Shown here one piece after another: positions 9,593-21,953 of a DNA stretch of 64,000 nt (positions are counted from its first letter, which is position 1; the number at the start of each line of letters is the position of its first letter). The notes beneath the pieces are model-generated. The model did not search any database. It was not told the origin of the DNA and saw only the letters and a list, made by a program, of their open reading frames with translations. Location of the stretch: contig OAPG01000018.1 of assembly GCA_900208305.1 (NCBI GenBank), forward strand, positions 1 through 64,000. Direction: 5' to 3'. A program made the translations under genes and the position numbers. The stretch is from Melanopsichium pennsylvanicum. Its lineage: Eukaryota > Basidiomycota > Ustilaginomycetes > Ustilaginales.

Positions 9593-11823
9593 CTGATCTA
9601 AGGATTCAGAGTCAGGCTAGAGAAGATGGCAAGAAAATAGCCTTTTAGCGCTTCGTAAGCCGAAGTCGGCTGATGCAGAAAAAGTGTATGTAGTAAAACT
9701 GGGAGAGTTTTGCGTTTCTCCTTAGTTCAGCTATGCACCTGGGTACGGAGTGAGCTGGGGAAACTTGGGTGCAAGCCTATTTGGCATCGTGAGATGCTAT
9801 GATAGAATGCAATTCCGGGTTGCAACGGGGAAAGAAATCTGGCGATGCACCAATGAGACGAAGGATGGATTGTTGCCGGAACAAAATGAGCCAAGTGGTA
9901 GCGACGGTGACTGCTACGACTTGTAGCTAACACGTCACCGTCGGAATGAAACAAAGGAGAGTGTGGAAGCTGAGAAGGTAATTAGGATCGGCTAGAAAAA
10001 GAAGGTGCGTTTCGGGGATGTAAGACATCATGGGAAAAAAAGCTTTTCAGAGATGCTTTTGACTTATAAGGCAGGTCAGCTTGATTGGTGTAGATCATTC
10101 AAGCACAATTTCGGATAGATAGGCGAGCCGAAAACGGCGCTGAGTGAAACCTGTGAGTGATGCCCACCGGCCTGGACGCATTCCCTACCACTTCTCTGCT
10201 AGTAGGTTTGATTTTGTGACAATTTCTTCAACGTGGGAGCGTGTTTTATGAGGCTGCGGTTGCACCTTCTGCTCACGATCAAAGACCCATTGCGTCTAAT
10301 GAGGGCAACGATCTTGGTAAACGATCTCAAATCCGAGGTTTTGAACTTTAAAGGTGTATCGTTCCCTTGACGAGTATGATGATGTTGACACCGAAGCGCA
10401 TACAGTCATACTGAAGTTGGATCAACGCAAGCTGCCGAGCAAGACCAGCGTACGAGTTATGCTTTCGCTCGGTCTCCAATATCTGCAAGCAGCGGATGGT
10501 CCTGTGCCTATGTAGAGCAGGAGGGACGTGATCACCGAGCAAGGGGTCCGACAATAGTTGCTCCCTCTGACATTCCTCTCGTTGTTCAACAACTTTGATT
10601 TTATTCCACCCTTTTTTTTTTGTCTCATCCTACAGTAAATTGACTATACAGTAAATCTAATTATGTTTTTTTTATGTTTTTTTTTTCCCCGTAAAATGCA
10701 ATACTGTACTGTTAATGCAGTGTAGGTGGCGCTAATGCGCTCGGCTGTCAAAACAGCTTCCCAAGCTAAGCGACCTTTCCTGCTAAACGAGTAAATAATA
10801 GCCAAAACTCGCTCCTCATTTTGATGTGTTGTCCATCGAAGTCAATAAGGAAATATTTGCAACTCTAGTGCGTCTGCTCATCGAGCAAAAGGCGTTACCC
10901 GCTCTTCGTTGTTGGGCAAGCTTATCAAAGTTCGTGAGATCATTGAATGTACAATTTGACGTATGCAAAGTCCAGTACAGTATTACGTCTCTGGAAGTGG
11001 GCTGCGTGAAAAGCTCATTATCTGATTCACCTGATTCTCATTACCGGCCGAGGCTGTCTGCATGGCGTGGTCCTCGCCGTACGTTAGCACAAGCTGGCTT
11101 GCACAGAGGCGCATGGGACCTCTTCTTCCTGCATTATGCTTGCTGTTTAAGCTGAAAAGCTGCTTTTGGAGCTTTGGATCTACTTGAGTCAAAGGCGTTC
11201 GGATAAGCAGTGATGTTCTCAAATGCTGTGTTTGGTGTTGTCTCGCTTGACGGTCCAAACAAGCGTGATCGTGTTAGTTGGCTAGCGCAATATCAATATA
11301 GTTCTGAGCAAACATGTCGCTATGCACCATCAGTGTTTTTAACGACAATATTTATGGATTGCGGCACACATCTCGCTTGCATAGAAATTAGTTTAACGAG
11401 CTAACTAGACCGCTGGCTTGCATACCGTAGTTGGCTCAGAAGTAAATTAGAACAAGGAAAATCGCATAACAAGTCGCGTGTTCTGATAGAAATTTGCGAT
11501 TCTCAAGTCACCACATTATTGTCAAGTGGAAGGTACAGTAGTAGGCACATGGAAATGCGGAGTTGAATTTTAGGGGTCCCGAGACACAATTTTGGTGCGG
11601 ATCTGTGCATGATTCGGCGCCTATACAGCACCAGCAAAAATTCAAATTGAAATTGCGTCAATTATATTCAAAGTAAAGTGTTCTGTCTATCCCAAAGGAT
11701 GCGGACAGAGCAGAACGAAACAATTGGAAATCACACCATGAGAAAAAATAAATTAATAAAAAAAATAAAAAAACCAAAATATACAATCGAGCCGAGAGAT
11801 ATTATATCGCAACTGAACGTAAC
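9593..11823. other. Intergenic between mmf1 and mac1
   Basis: About 2.2 kb. It includes the mmf1 upstream region and AT-rich runs (T tracts at 10612-10686, A tracts at about 11745-11775) downstream of mac1. Short open frames are present but none shows a domain or consistent coding character. Confidence 0.4.
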
Positions 11824-13584
11824 TTAAAGCCTAGCAGTGACGCGGAGGGCATCAATGCGCTCTGTAGAGGTCAAGGTACCTGCAGAAGCAGCACAGATCT
11901 TCATCCAATCGTATGTGCGTTCCATGAACTGCTCCATCTTTTTCAAATCGTGAAATTTGGTGTCAAAGCCCAATTGGAACTTGATTCGTCCGTCAATGGT
12001 GAGCATACTCATCCAGGGCGATGCGTTGACCTGCCTTCCCAAATGTGTCAGATCCCATCTTTCTAGCCATAGACCAGACTCGTTGATGGATGCAGAGATG
12101 GGAGCGAAGCGTGGGTGAACTTTAAAGATGCCTACGCTAGAGAATCCCGGCGCCTGTGGACCGATAATGTTGTCCAACTCCGATTGCGGGGTGACTGAGT
12201 CTGTCGAAGTAATCGAACTCCACTGTTGAGCAAGACCAGAAACAGCCGCATCTGCGACTAGAGGATATGATGCTATGCTATGCGGAGTGGTCAGGTGTGT
12301 ATCGAGCTCGATTCTGATTCGATGAGCAATATTGATCAGAGTTGGGAGAAGCGAGAAATGAGGCTCAAAAGAGCAAGCTTGCGTGTCTACCGGAATCCAC
12401 AAGAACACTGCATCGCTCCCGAGTGGGGTAGAGGTGCTCGAAACACCATCAACTGGAGTAGTGGACAGCCATCTTCTAGCATTGCGCACCATCCCCATCA
12501 ACGCACCCGTGGAAGTTGCCTTTCTTTCGGGAAAAGTCTCTGCGGTGGCCATGATCGTTGCTGCGGAAGCAAGGTAGGTGACGCCCGACTTGACGGTTTT
12601 CGCAAAATCAAGTAGCGCCCGGCTTTCGGTCTCGGAGAATGCCTTGATCAAGCAGATCGTGCTATGTGTGCGATTTGGGAAAGAGGGTGCGGGTATCAGG
12701 GCGAGAGATTGCGACATTCGTTCCGAGACGAGACGCATGTTCAATCTTGCCTCTCTCTTTGCGGACTCGATTTGCTGGGAAGAAGGTTTGTATTGTTGCT
12801 GATAGGCGCAAACCACGCTTCGTGGGAGTCGTGGCAGAACGTTAAGCTCGAAAGCACTGGGTGTATAGATGGAGCAGTATGGTGCGGACGGGGTGGCATC
12901 GATCAAGCATTGCAACAGCACGTTGTAAAAATCAGCGATGCTTCCTCCGTCGGTGACTGCATGAGCGACGTTCCAGATGAGATGGGCTGAGCGATCACCG
13001 TCATCACCCAGTCGTGGGAGTACTAGATACAGCATGGATTGCTTTCCTTTCGTCGGCAGAGGCCGATTGTAAGTATAGGAAGTAATTTCGTCCAAAGTCC
13101 TAGCTCCAGGCTCGCCAAGGCGAGTAACAACAAAGGTCTCGGACACCCAAGAGCGAAGAGAGTCTTGATCACGAAGAACACGGTACGTCATGTTTTGGGG
13201 GATAGAAGGGTCAGTATGAGTATCCATTTCAACAGCGCATTCCGGGCGAAGGTAGCGGACTTGAATCCACGCTTGACGAGCGCGTGCGACGAGTTCGTCA
13301 AGCTCGAGCTCGGTGCCTTTGTTGCGATTCGAGGCTGGATGATGAACGCGAAATGATACCACAATCGATAGCTCTGTGTGTCCATTAGCGATGTTCTCGT
13401 TGAAAGAAGCGGAGGCCTCATGTCCAAGACATGTGCGTGTCCAAAAATCGGCTGAAGATTCAGACCACTCGTAGGGGTTGATGGGGAAATTCAGGGTTGC
13501 CATTGCGAAGTTGTGAGAAAAAGATTCGTCTATGACTTCTTCGGAGCATGAGATGATGAGGGATCTGAGGGGGTTGCTGGTCAT
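11824..13584 (-). CDS. mac1: Mac1-like acyltransferase of MEL biosynthesis, PTS1 ending ARL
   Basis: A single open frame of 586 residues. HAVTD at about residues 208-212 fits the HxxxD active site of CoA-dependent acyltransferases, and the surroundings (LIWNVAHAVTDGGSIADF) resemble condensation/BAHD-like enzymes. The last three residues are ARL, a type 1 peroxisomal targeting signal, in keeping with published work that MEL acyltransferases act in peroxisomes, where chain-shortened acyl-CoA is available. In U. maydis, Mac1 and Mac2 place the short and medium fatty acyl chains on mannose C2 and C3. An internal ATG about 27 codons in (MATLNFPINPYEWS) is an alternative start; I kept the first ATG for lack of evidence. 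Which of the two acyltransferases is Mac1 is inferred from order: it lies between mmf1 and emt1. Confidence 0.8.
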   Translation of the reverse strand: MTSNPLRSLIISCSEEVIDESFSHNFAMATLNFPINPYEWSESSADFWTRTCLGHEASASFNENIANGHTELSIVVSFRVHHPASNRNKGTELELDELVARARQAWIQVRYLRPECAVEMDTHTDPSIPQNMTYRVLRDQDSLRSWVSETFVVTRLGEPGARTLDEITSYTYNRPLPTKGKQSMLYLVLPRLGDDGDRSAHLIWNVAHAVTDGGSIADFYNVLLQCLIDATPSAPYCSIYTPSAFELNVLPRLPRSVVCAYQQQYKPSSQQIESAKREARLNMRLVSERMSQSLALIPAPSFPNRTHSTICLIKAFSETESRALLDFAKTVKSGVTYLASAATIMATAETFPERKATSTGALMGMVRNARRWLSTTPVDGVSSTSTPLGSDAVFLWIPVDTQACSFEPHFSLLPTLINIAHRIRIELDTHLTTPHSIASYPLVADAAVSGLAQQWSSITSTDSVTPQSELDNIIGPQAPGFSSVGIFKVHPRFAPISASINESGLWLERWDLTHLGRQVNASPWMSMLTIDGRIKFQLGFDTKFHDLKKMEQFMERTYDWMKICAASAGTLTSTERIDALRVTARL

Positions 13585-14851
13585 CGTAGTATCAAGTCAA
13601 GAAATGGTAGTACGGGATGGTGTTGGATTTACACGGGCGTCCTCGCAAAGTAAGCACCGGAAATTGTGGGAAAGATCTTGTCGTGCTTTTAGACTTGCAG
13701 CTTGATTCATATGCACGGGTCGCAGCATCTCAACCCAGTCTTTGTTTCGCCTACCTCTCTGCAGATGCTGCGAGCTGGAAGTGCTTCAGCCAATGATTTG
13801 GTCCTGAAGTTCAGCTCATTCTGAGACTGGGATGAATTTCGGCGGAGCATGCCTGCCTCTTCATCTTACCGATGTCGGTCAGGACCACTTTGATACGCTG
13901 ACGCCTCAGCCAGCCCAAAGCTTCGACGTCTCACCAAAATCAGAGTGCAGTCAAGTCATGTCGCAGTTGCCTAATAGACATAATTGATGAGTGAGAGGAG
14001 GCAAAAGCATTGGAAAGGCAACGGCATGAGGCGGGAGCTGCCAAGTTGTGAAACCAAGAAGCAAAGCAGTTTTGATGCCGTATCCGAGCTTGGAGCTGAA
14101 AGGAGCTGAAATAATTTCAGCCGAGACCCGTCAGCCCCACTTTGGGCTTTTTTGATAATTTACTTTTAGTCTACTTAATATTTTTAGTCCAAATTCTATT
14201 TTATTTTGCCGAGACGTTTCTCGTTGCTGTTAACCAAGAAGGTGGAAGCGTGAGAGTAAATTTACACTACCCCAAAACGCGAATTAATTAAAAAAAAAAA
14301 ATCAAAGTTTTCACACCACAGTTACAGGGTCGCTTATGGGGTACATACATGTATGTATGTGCAGCTGATATTGGGCCGAAATACGTATTGAGGAAGATTA
14401 ATAAAAATAAAATTTCCGCGAGTGGGAAAAAGTGTCCTGTCGCACAGTGCGGACATTTAAAACGCAGCTTTAGCGCCATCGACACACAGAACTAGCATTG
14501 TATGATATGGTTGCTCCTTGGACCGTTCTGGTTGCACTTGATGGCGTCGTTCAACTTCGAAGCTCCGCCTCTGTTCTTGTTGCATGCAAAGACCGCCTTT
14601 TCGCCACTCATGCCTGATCTGAAGCAGAAGCGCACAAAATCAAGTAATTTTACAGGTATCACGTATCCCCATAGATCCGATAATCCAATTAAATAGCTTA
14701 CAAAATACAAAAATGGCAAGATTCGGCGAGAGCAAGTCACGCACTAAGTCTCACTAAGTCATGATATGTGCGAGGGATATCTAAGTGTAAGAGAACGCTT
14801 TCTAGATCAGCGGGCTACGTTGCGCGTTGACAAATGGCGGAAGAAAGATGG
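13585..14851. other. Intergenic: mac1 upstream region and emt1 3' flank
   Basis: About 1.27 kb with AT-rich tracts (14150-14310) and a small ATGT repeat at about 14344-14360 (ACATACATGTATGTATGT). No gene is seen. Confidence 0.4.
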
Positions 14852-16880
14852 TCAGTAGCTTGCTACAGTAGAAGCGGCGTGCGACAAGAGGTCGGGAGGA
14901 CAACTCGTTTCGTTCCGAGAACCGCCGACTGATTCGGCAGCGAGCATCATTTTTTCTGAAGCTGCCGAGAGCTTTCGAGCAAGTCTCTCTTGGCGGAAGA
15001 GCATAGCTTGAGTCTCGATCAGGCGAGCTGCAGCAGGAGCTCCGCCAGCGTTACGGCTGCGAGTCGACCACACTCTAGTGTTCCGACGGATCTTTTCTGC
15101 CTCTTCACCCTGCAGTAAACGCATCATTTTCTCCACCATGTCATCTTCATCAACGTAAGGGGCGTGTTTGCTTCGAAGACCGATTTGGAAGCGTTCAGCG
15201 AGTATGGCGTACTCGTGCGTGTCAAACCATTGCGAAAGAATCATTTGTGGAAGACCGTGGTGGACAGCTTCGTTGAACGAGTTACCTCCACCGTGGTGGA
15301 CGACAACCTTGAGAGCAGGGTGCTTGTAGATTCGGCGCTGGTCGTGTACCCACCGTGTGAAGCGGACATACTCGAGCCCTTCAAACTCGGAAAGGGTGAA
15401 TTGAGAGTATCCTTTCTCCGCATCTGTCTTGCGACCAAGCTTGATATTGTTCCTGATGGCTTCGCCAAGTTTTTCGGCGACGAGCGTGGATGCTCCACTG
15501 GGTCGTCTTGATTCAAGTATCGGCCGCTTCTCGTCAACGTCTGGGATGACATAACTGACAGGGCTAAGCGGAGATATAGCTCCGGGGCTATTAGGGTTAC
15601 TTTTAGGCTTGTTGAGCTTGAAAAGAAGCTTGATCTTACCCCCGCTCTGGTGATAGAGGCGTTCGAATGCGCGAAGGCAGGCACGAACCTCGACATCCGT
15701 CCAGAGGAACATGCTGCCCATGTTTAGGTAGACTACCGACTGATCAGCCTCGTAGGCGGCATCCATCCATTCGACATCGATGTCACGCTCGCCCTTTGAG
15801 AGGAGCGGCAGTGCAGGATGAAACGTTGTTGATGATGATGGACTTGAAGGCTTGACGATGCAAGCGGAGTCGTACGATCGAGAGTCGTGGTTCTCAGGAT
15901 CGCTGGTAACACCTGCTCCGACAAAGGTGATTTGGTGCGGCTGACGGATCGAATCCCAGAGACCTGGGGTATTGAAGTGAATACCACCGACGCAGTTGCG
16001 ATCTTTCCAAAGAGGCGGAACGATCGCACTATCAGCGTTAAATCCCATCGAGTTAAGGCCAAATTCCCTTTTCAGAAGTTTCCGTCTTGCGAAGAGATCC
16101 TTTTTGGTTGCATTACCATAAGTCTCGATAATTGTGAGCTTAAGATTTTCGAGGGCAGACATGACAGTTCTCTTCCTCCGACGACCCATAGGGTGGGGGT
16201 CGAAGAGACTCTTCCGTGTTGCAGTGAGGGATGGAGAGCAAGGAACGGTGAACATCCACGGAAGACCGGTCATACGACAGCCCGTGACGAGATTGGGGGA
16301 GAGTGCATCAACAGCGACTGTTTGAGAAAGCAAGAGCAAAAGACTCGGGTTATTAAATATTGAAAGCCAGTCCATAAGAGTGGTGTGAATGTTAAACTTA
16401 CTCATGTCAGGCTCAATTTCGAGCAGACGATCACGGACTCTTGTTGCTGCATCGCGAAATTCCTGTGCAGTGACGAGAGCAACGATCTGGCAAATTTCCA
16501 TACTGCTATAGTCACCAGGTGGTTTCCTTAGACCCTTAAGATGGGATTGCATCCCACGTGTGCTGTAGTCGTTAGAACGAGTCAGAAATAAAACAGTGAG
16601 TGAGTTTAACAATGAAACAAGGTCGTTGCGAGCTCTCTTTAAGCTGACGACACGATACTTACAAGTCTTCTACTGCTCGAGCGCTGCCTAGATCGGAGAA
16701 GTGGACTCTTTGTTCCAATACAGCATCATTCTGTTCATTCCTGAATTCGGCAATGGAATTGCGAAAAGATGAGCCGGTAAGAAAGTAGCAATCATGGCCG
16801 AGTCGGATAAGTTCGTAGGCCGTCGCAAGCAGAACGTTGATCTCGCCTCGCGCAGGGTTGGCTAGGAGTGCGATCTTCAT
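14852..16880 (-). CDS. emt1: Emt1-like glycosyltransferase (mannosyl-erythritol synthase), two exons
   Basis: Exon 1 is 16880-16663, the intron is 16662-16563 (GTAAGT...TCTAACGACTACAG, 100 bp, with a good branch site), and exon 2 is 16562-14852, giving 642 residues. The N-terminus MKIALLANPARGEINVLLA is the first beta-strand and glycine loop of a GT-B glycosyltransferase. Near residue 492 the C-terminal domain has HHGGGNSFNEAVHHGLPQM, the donor-binding motif of UGT-like enzymes. In U. maydis, Emt1 joins GDP-mannose to the meso-erythritol hydroxymethyl group, making the mannosylerythritol backbone, the committed step of MEL synthesis. The gene lies between mac1 and mac2, exactly as in known MEL clusters, and is divergent from mac2 across 3.4 kb. 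Other GT-B sterol or flavonoid-type transferases are possible but do not fit the neighbours. Confidence 0.87.
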
Positions 16881-19800
16881 TGCCGACCAAAAAGAAAGTG
16901 GTGGTGCAAATGCGATGAATGTTGGATGGAGGTGTGTCCAAGAAGTCAGGAATGCAGAGAAATACGAAAACTTTTAAGTTGTACTTGTCGCAAGGTTGAG
17001 CACAGTAATATAGGATATCTAGGGTCGTTAAAGTGTCTGGAGGGTATCAGAACTACTTGGATGAAGTTGAGAAAGATTGTTTCTAAGGCAAGGTGTGGAA
17101 GAAGTGGAAGAAACGAGGGACAAAGCAGCACCAGTTTTTTCAGCCAGGCGGCAAGGGATTCCTGACCGTTGTGACAGTGGCGTCGAGGTACAGCGGGAAC
17201 AGGATCTGCAAAGTTTAGGCTACAGTGTCTGAACTGATACCAAGCAGTCTGAGTGAGATGCACACGGTTCGGGTGAGGACCTGGCGTTGCGATTAAGGAA
17301 ACCTTTATGTTCTTTCTTCTTCTGACAGTTGTGCGGCAGAAAGGAAATACAGTAAATATAATATCAACAACAGCAATCGGATCGCTTCTTTCTGCAGCCC
17401 ACAAGGCACTGTTATGCCATCGAGGATTCAAAGTGCCCTGCTGCCGGAAGGGCCGTGCTCCCCCACAATGCAGTTACGATGACACGTATGGCAAGTCATG
17501 GCAAGCTAGTGTTCTTGAAACCGGTCTAAATCTGAAAACGAAAACATGTTCTAAGCTTGTTTGATCACCATGGAAGAGCTCAGTGGGCTTGCTGCCCGTG
17601 CGTGCAACGGACTCTGCATGTTTTGCCCGAACCTCGGACTTGCAGTAGCACTACATAGCAAAGTTGGAACGCGTTAGAATGGCTCATAATACCAGTCTTG
17701 AACAGAGCTTGGCACGGTGGGAACGACAACATCGAACAAGAACAAGAGTGTGAAAGATGGCCAGTATGTTCTCACGAACCTAGCGAAGGGTTTCGGGGGA
17801 CAAGCCTTTAGCGTGCGCGGACTTCTCTAGTGAGCTCGTAACGAGGAACGGATTGCTTCCAGTAGAATAGTAGCCTGTAGATAATTATAGTATGTTTTGG
17901 TTGGCTCACACCGATACAGGTTAGACATATACTTTGCCGTTTCATAGCAGCTACGATGATGTGTGACAGTCAATGCTGAATTACTGTTGTCTACACCTCA
18001 TCATGGTGTGAACGAGGGAGAAACGATCGAGGGCCTGTGGGTTTCGCAATGTACTGTACTCTGTTCCGGGTGGAACTTTGGATGGCTTGCAAATTTGCGG
18101 GAAAAAGCACCAGCGCACCGATAAGAATCAATATATTAAAAATAAAATCACACTAAAACGTCGGCTATTCCTCGCTTGTCTGAAGTCTCCGACAACTCTC
18201 AAGTATTGAACCTATTTGACGTTTTTCTTTTGATTTCGTGTTGCGTTGTCAGTGGATTAGCTTCGGCTTTGGGCTGAACTCAAACAGTCTTCTTGTTGCT
18301 GTTGAACATGAATCAATTCTGAAGTTTGCTTTGAAGGTCTTGAAACCACATGTCACCATCAAGAGCGACAAATGCGCAAGACAACAGACGACAGAGAAAG
18401 CGCCGAGAAGAGGTAGCTTGCAAATCCAGCAACATTGTGACTCGTCCTGATGAATCGCACATTGATGCGAGTGCTGTATGCCAGACGGCGCAGATCAGTC
18501 TCGACAATTGATTCTCGCTACGGTAGTGGAAGTTACTCCTCTTGAACTTTCGGTATTTCGGCAAATGGACCCAGATTATGGGTCTCTCAGCTTGTCAGGC
18601 TGGGAATACAGAAGGGCCGATAGCACCGTCAACCTTGACCAATTGAGGCAGAAGAGGAACAATTGCGATTATAGATGTCGCATGGTCCTTGACCCGGCAA
18701 ATTATGCTTGCAATATTACTGATTTCTTAGAAATAAGCTGATGTGTCTGGCCGCCGAACAACAGCGATCAAGATTTTCCTCGAAGACTCGACAGTCATAG
18801 GCTCGGAAAAGAGACAGGCCGAAATAGACGCAAACGAAGCGAGACACATGGAATGCACGAGAAGGCCATTTAAGACAAGAGGTATTCCATGCTGAGGTAT
18901 TCCATGCTGAGGTATTCCATGCTGATGTTGTTGCTGTCAAATGTTTACAACGGAATCATTCCGTCTGTCGATGCAGCTTTTTATGGGTTAAGGGCGCTTA
19001 CAGTATGTGAAAAAGCATCGAGCAGAAATGTCAGATACTGCCGCCATCTGAAGCGATGTATGTCAATTTAAATTTCAGTACACTAAATTTGTATTTCCTT
19101 TCCAATGGGTTTGAAGAAAATCAAATTACAGTGAAATTAAACGAAAAAGGAGCTGAGTTTGACTTTCAAATTTTCCTTTACATAAATTAGCACGTTTCCA
19201 CTGGCCGTACGCCCTCGCTTATTTTGGTTTTCCCAGAGCTAACAAACACTAGTTCCGAATTCAAGTTTCACACTGCTCCACTGCTAATAAGGCTTGTGAC
19301 GGACCTACGTTCTTTTCCGAGTTTCTTAGCCGCGATGTGACCAATCCATATTTTTATTTATGCCGCGTTGCTCTTGGTCTAATTTGTATTATTTTTAAAT
19401 AAAGATTTCACATTAAAAATGTACAGATCTCTTTACTTTAAATTACTCCATACTAGACAGACAAAGTAACAGTTACGTTAATTCTGGTTGCGTCCTATTT
19501 TTCGTTGATGATCTTTAGCTCTAAAGTGTTTAAGCGAGACTGTTGATCTCAGTCGTACACTAATCAGCTCGCTTTGAGCGATTTGGTCCGATGAGTACGT
19601 CCACACTTGATTCAGTCCCAGCCAATCCAGTACTGCGATATGGTGACACTGCTGTAAGCATGATCTGCCGAAGCAGCGCTAACAGTGCAGATCGGAGTAG
19701 TTGGCCGCATGCGCCACGTTTGGGTTCTTCTCGACTCTTTCGAAGCACAGCTCATTTTGTTGACCGCATGGTCTCATGTTTACCTTATCGTTTTCTACGT

Positions 19801-20312
19801 GCGTAGCGAACGTTGCGAGGTTCACACAATAAGTTGCGTTCAGATCCTAGCGCCTTTGTCTGTCTGGGACTGCACCCGCCAAAAATGTCAATCTTGTGCT
19901 TACTATGCTCTCAATGAAACACTAAAGTCTCGAGGGTCAGCTTGATCGAGCGCGGGCTAACTCAACTGCTACCAGCTGGTCCGGCCCATGTTCGTAAACT
20001 CGGGCGTTCAATTGGAGGAACGAGATATCTGAACTTCATTCGATTGTAGTCGGTCACCGTAAGCTCAGCTTAGTTATCGCTCTGTTCGCGTCTAGAAATT
20101 TGTACATTCTGTCAAGCATACTGTACTTCACTGCTACAAGTCTTGCTACATGCAAATCATTCCGCTTATCACCTTTGGCCCTCCTATGCAGTCATCGCCA
20201 AACGCCCTAACTCTCTTGCTCTAACTAATTCTTCGTCACCGCAACCACCATTGGAACCAACTACCAAACCGAAAACATTCCGTAAATCATCTAAACCGCC
20301 TCATCGCAAGAA
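16881..20312. other. Long divergent intergenic region between emt1 and mac2
   Basis: About 3.4 kb that must hold the promoters of both emt1 (leftward) and mac2 (rightward). A 15-bp unit, GGTATTCCATGCTGA, occurs three times in tandem at 18881-18925. AT-rich patches lie at 18125-18150 and 19360-19430. Open frames are short and lack domains. No gene is called. Confidence 0.45.
18881..18925. repeat. 15-bp tandem repeat x3 in the emt1-mac2 intergenic region
   Basis: GGTATTCCATGCTGA starts at 18881, 18896 and 18911 without a mismatch. It could be a replicative expansion or a repeated protein-binding site; the sequence alone does not tell. Confidence 0.9.
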
Positions 20313-21953
20313 ATGTCGCAAGATCGAGTCTGGAAGCAAGTCTCACCCCATGTGGCAGAGAGGCGGCTCATCGGCGTCGAGAAGATGCTCAACTATGCAG
20401 AGTACTATCAGAACGGCAATTTTCAGCTCTCAATTGCCATGGTCTTCGAGTCAAACATCCCCGTCGACACGCTCCGAAAGCGGTTCGGCCTTGCTGTTTG
20501 GATCGTTCGAGGCTTTCTCCCTGAGCTCGGCTTGTGGGCCGCCAAAGAATCTCCCCTCGATCTCGATCATGCCACCTTCGAGGCTATCCAAAGTGTGGAG
20601 CAGGCTCAGAAGTGGATTGAAGATACGGCCATCTGTGCCAAAGATGGTACCACCTCTCAAGAAGTCGTTGACGTTATCTCAAACAGCGTTTTGCAGCCCA
20701 TAGGCAAGCAGTTCCGCGTTTATCTGGTCTCAAATCCTCGAGATGGAAAAAAGTCGGTAGTGCTCCACGCCTCTCACGTCCTCAATGGACATCGCATGCT
20801 CTTTCAAGGCTGCGCTATCCTTCAAGCTCTTGTCGATGCGAGACTTGCCGATCTGCTCGAAACTATCCCAGACCCTCGCGAGGCGCTCAAAACTGTCTTT
20901 GTGCCAGAAGACCTTTCCCATATCCTCAACAAGCTTCCGATCAGTCTCAACACTGCCTATAATGAAAAGTTCAGCCCAACGTCCAACGAGCTCGAAGTGG
21001 GCATGGGAAAACTAGGCGAACGCCTCACCAATTGCGCCCAATCGACCATCGGGATTCCTCGCTTGCAGACTCCTCTCAAGAGCCCCGAGTACTCGTTAGG
21101 GACACTTGAAGGCCAGCCGATGACCATGCTCAACCTGAGAAGGCGCTTTGGCGCTGCTGAGCACCGTATGCTTCACCAAGCATTCAAGAAGCGCGGCTCA
21201 TCGCTCCCTTCGTTCGTCTACGCCTGCATCGTGAATAGTATCGATAGAAGGTACAAGACCGACACATCGGAAGACGGCGAAACACCCGGAGCTAATCTGG
21301 CATACTCGGCCCATGCTAGTCGATGGCTCCCGCAAGAAACTTTTGTGTCACGCTCTCCAGTCAACATGGCCATCACTCTTGGATCAGCATATATCACACC
21401 GGAAGAGTTGCGATCCGCACGGCGTGGACGTGACCTCAACGAAGACGAGCTGTTCGCACTCGCAAAGACCATACGTACCAAGCAGGAGCAGTATCTCGAT
21501 AGCCCACACATCATTTCGTCGATGGACAAAGTCAGTGATGACGTCTCTGCCATGATGTCCGAGACAGCCATCAAGCATCGAGAGGCTGGCACTGATCTTT
21601 ACGTAGCACTCTCAGAGAATTCTCCTGCTGTCTGCTGCCCGACACTGACATCACAGGGTGATATCCCTATCAAGCGATTCTTCACCTCAGATGGTGCATC
21701 GTTCGATCCCAAGCCAAGCAACTACGAGGCAGAATACAACTACTTGATCGAAGGCATCTTGGGTGGAAGGACTACAGATGCATCAGTCTGCTTCGCTATG
21801 TGGAGCTTCGCTGGTATCTTGACGCTACAGGCCCACTTTGATTCACGCTTCTTTGACGCAAAATTGATCGACACCATCCTCGACGACGTCATTCACCAGC
21901 TAAGAAAATCAGCCTATGGCTTCGCCGATGAGAGCGCCCAAGCCAAGCTGTGA
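20313..21953 (+). CDS. mac2: Mac2-like acyltransferase of MEL biosynthesis, PTS1 ending AKL
   Basis: A single open frame of 546 residues starting [12 protein letters not shown]. The C-terminus AKL is a canonical peroxisomal targeting signal 1. The protein has the fold-typical segment [14 protein letters not shown] at about residues 149-162. Read from His155, the usual HxxxD is HVLNG, so the acidic residue is missing at this spot and catalysis must use another arrangement (or His152 and neighbours). Together with Mac1 it should put fatty acyl groups from acyl-CoA on mannosylerythritol inside peroxisomes. It is transcribed away from emt1 and is the last gene of the MEL block. The identity as Mac2 is supported by cluster position, paired PTS1 signals and length; regiospecificity cannot be read from sequence. 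Confidence 0.8.
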   Translation: MSQDRVWKQVSPHVAERRLIGVEKMLNYAEYYQNGNFQLSIAMVFESNIPVDTLRKRFGLAVWIVRGFLPELGLWAAKESPLDLDHATFEAIQSVEQAQKWIEDTAICAKDGTTSQEVVDVISNSVLQPIGKQFRVYLVSNPRDGKKSVVLHASHVLNGHRMLFQGCAILQALVDARLADLLETIPDPREALKTVFVPEDLSHILNKLPISLNTAYNEKFSPTSNELEVGMGKLGERLTNCAQSTIGIPRLQTPLKSPEYSLGTLEGQPMTMLNLRRRFGAAEHRMLHQAFKKRGSSLPSFVYACIVNSIDRRYKTDTSEDGETPGANLAYSAHASRWLPQETFVSRSPVNMAITLGSAYITPEELRSARRGRDLNEDELFALAKTIRTKQEQYLDSPHIISSMDKVSDDVSAMMSETAIKHREAGTDLYVALSENSPAVCCPTLTSQGDIPIKRFFTSDGASFDPKPSNYEAEYNYLIEGILGGRTTDASVCFAMWSFAGILTLQAHFDSRFFDAKLIDTILDDVIHQLRKSAYGFADESAQAKL

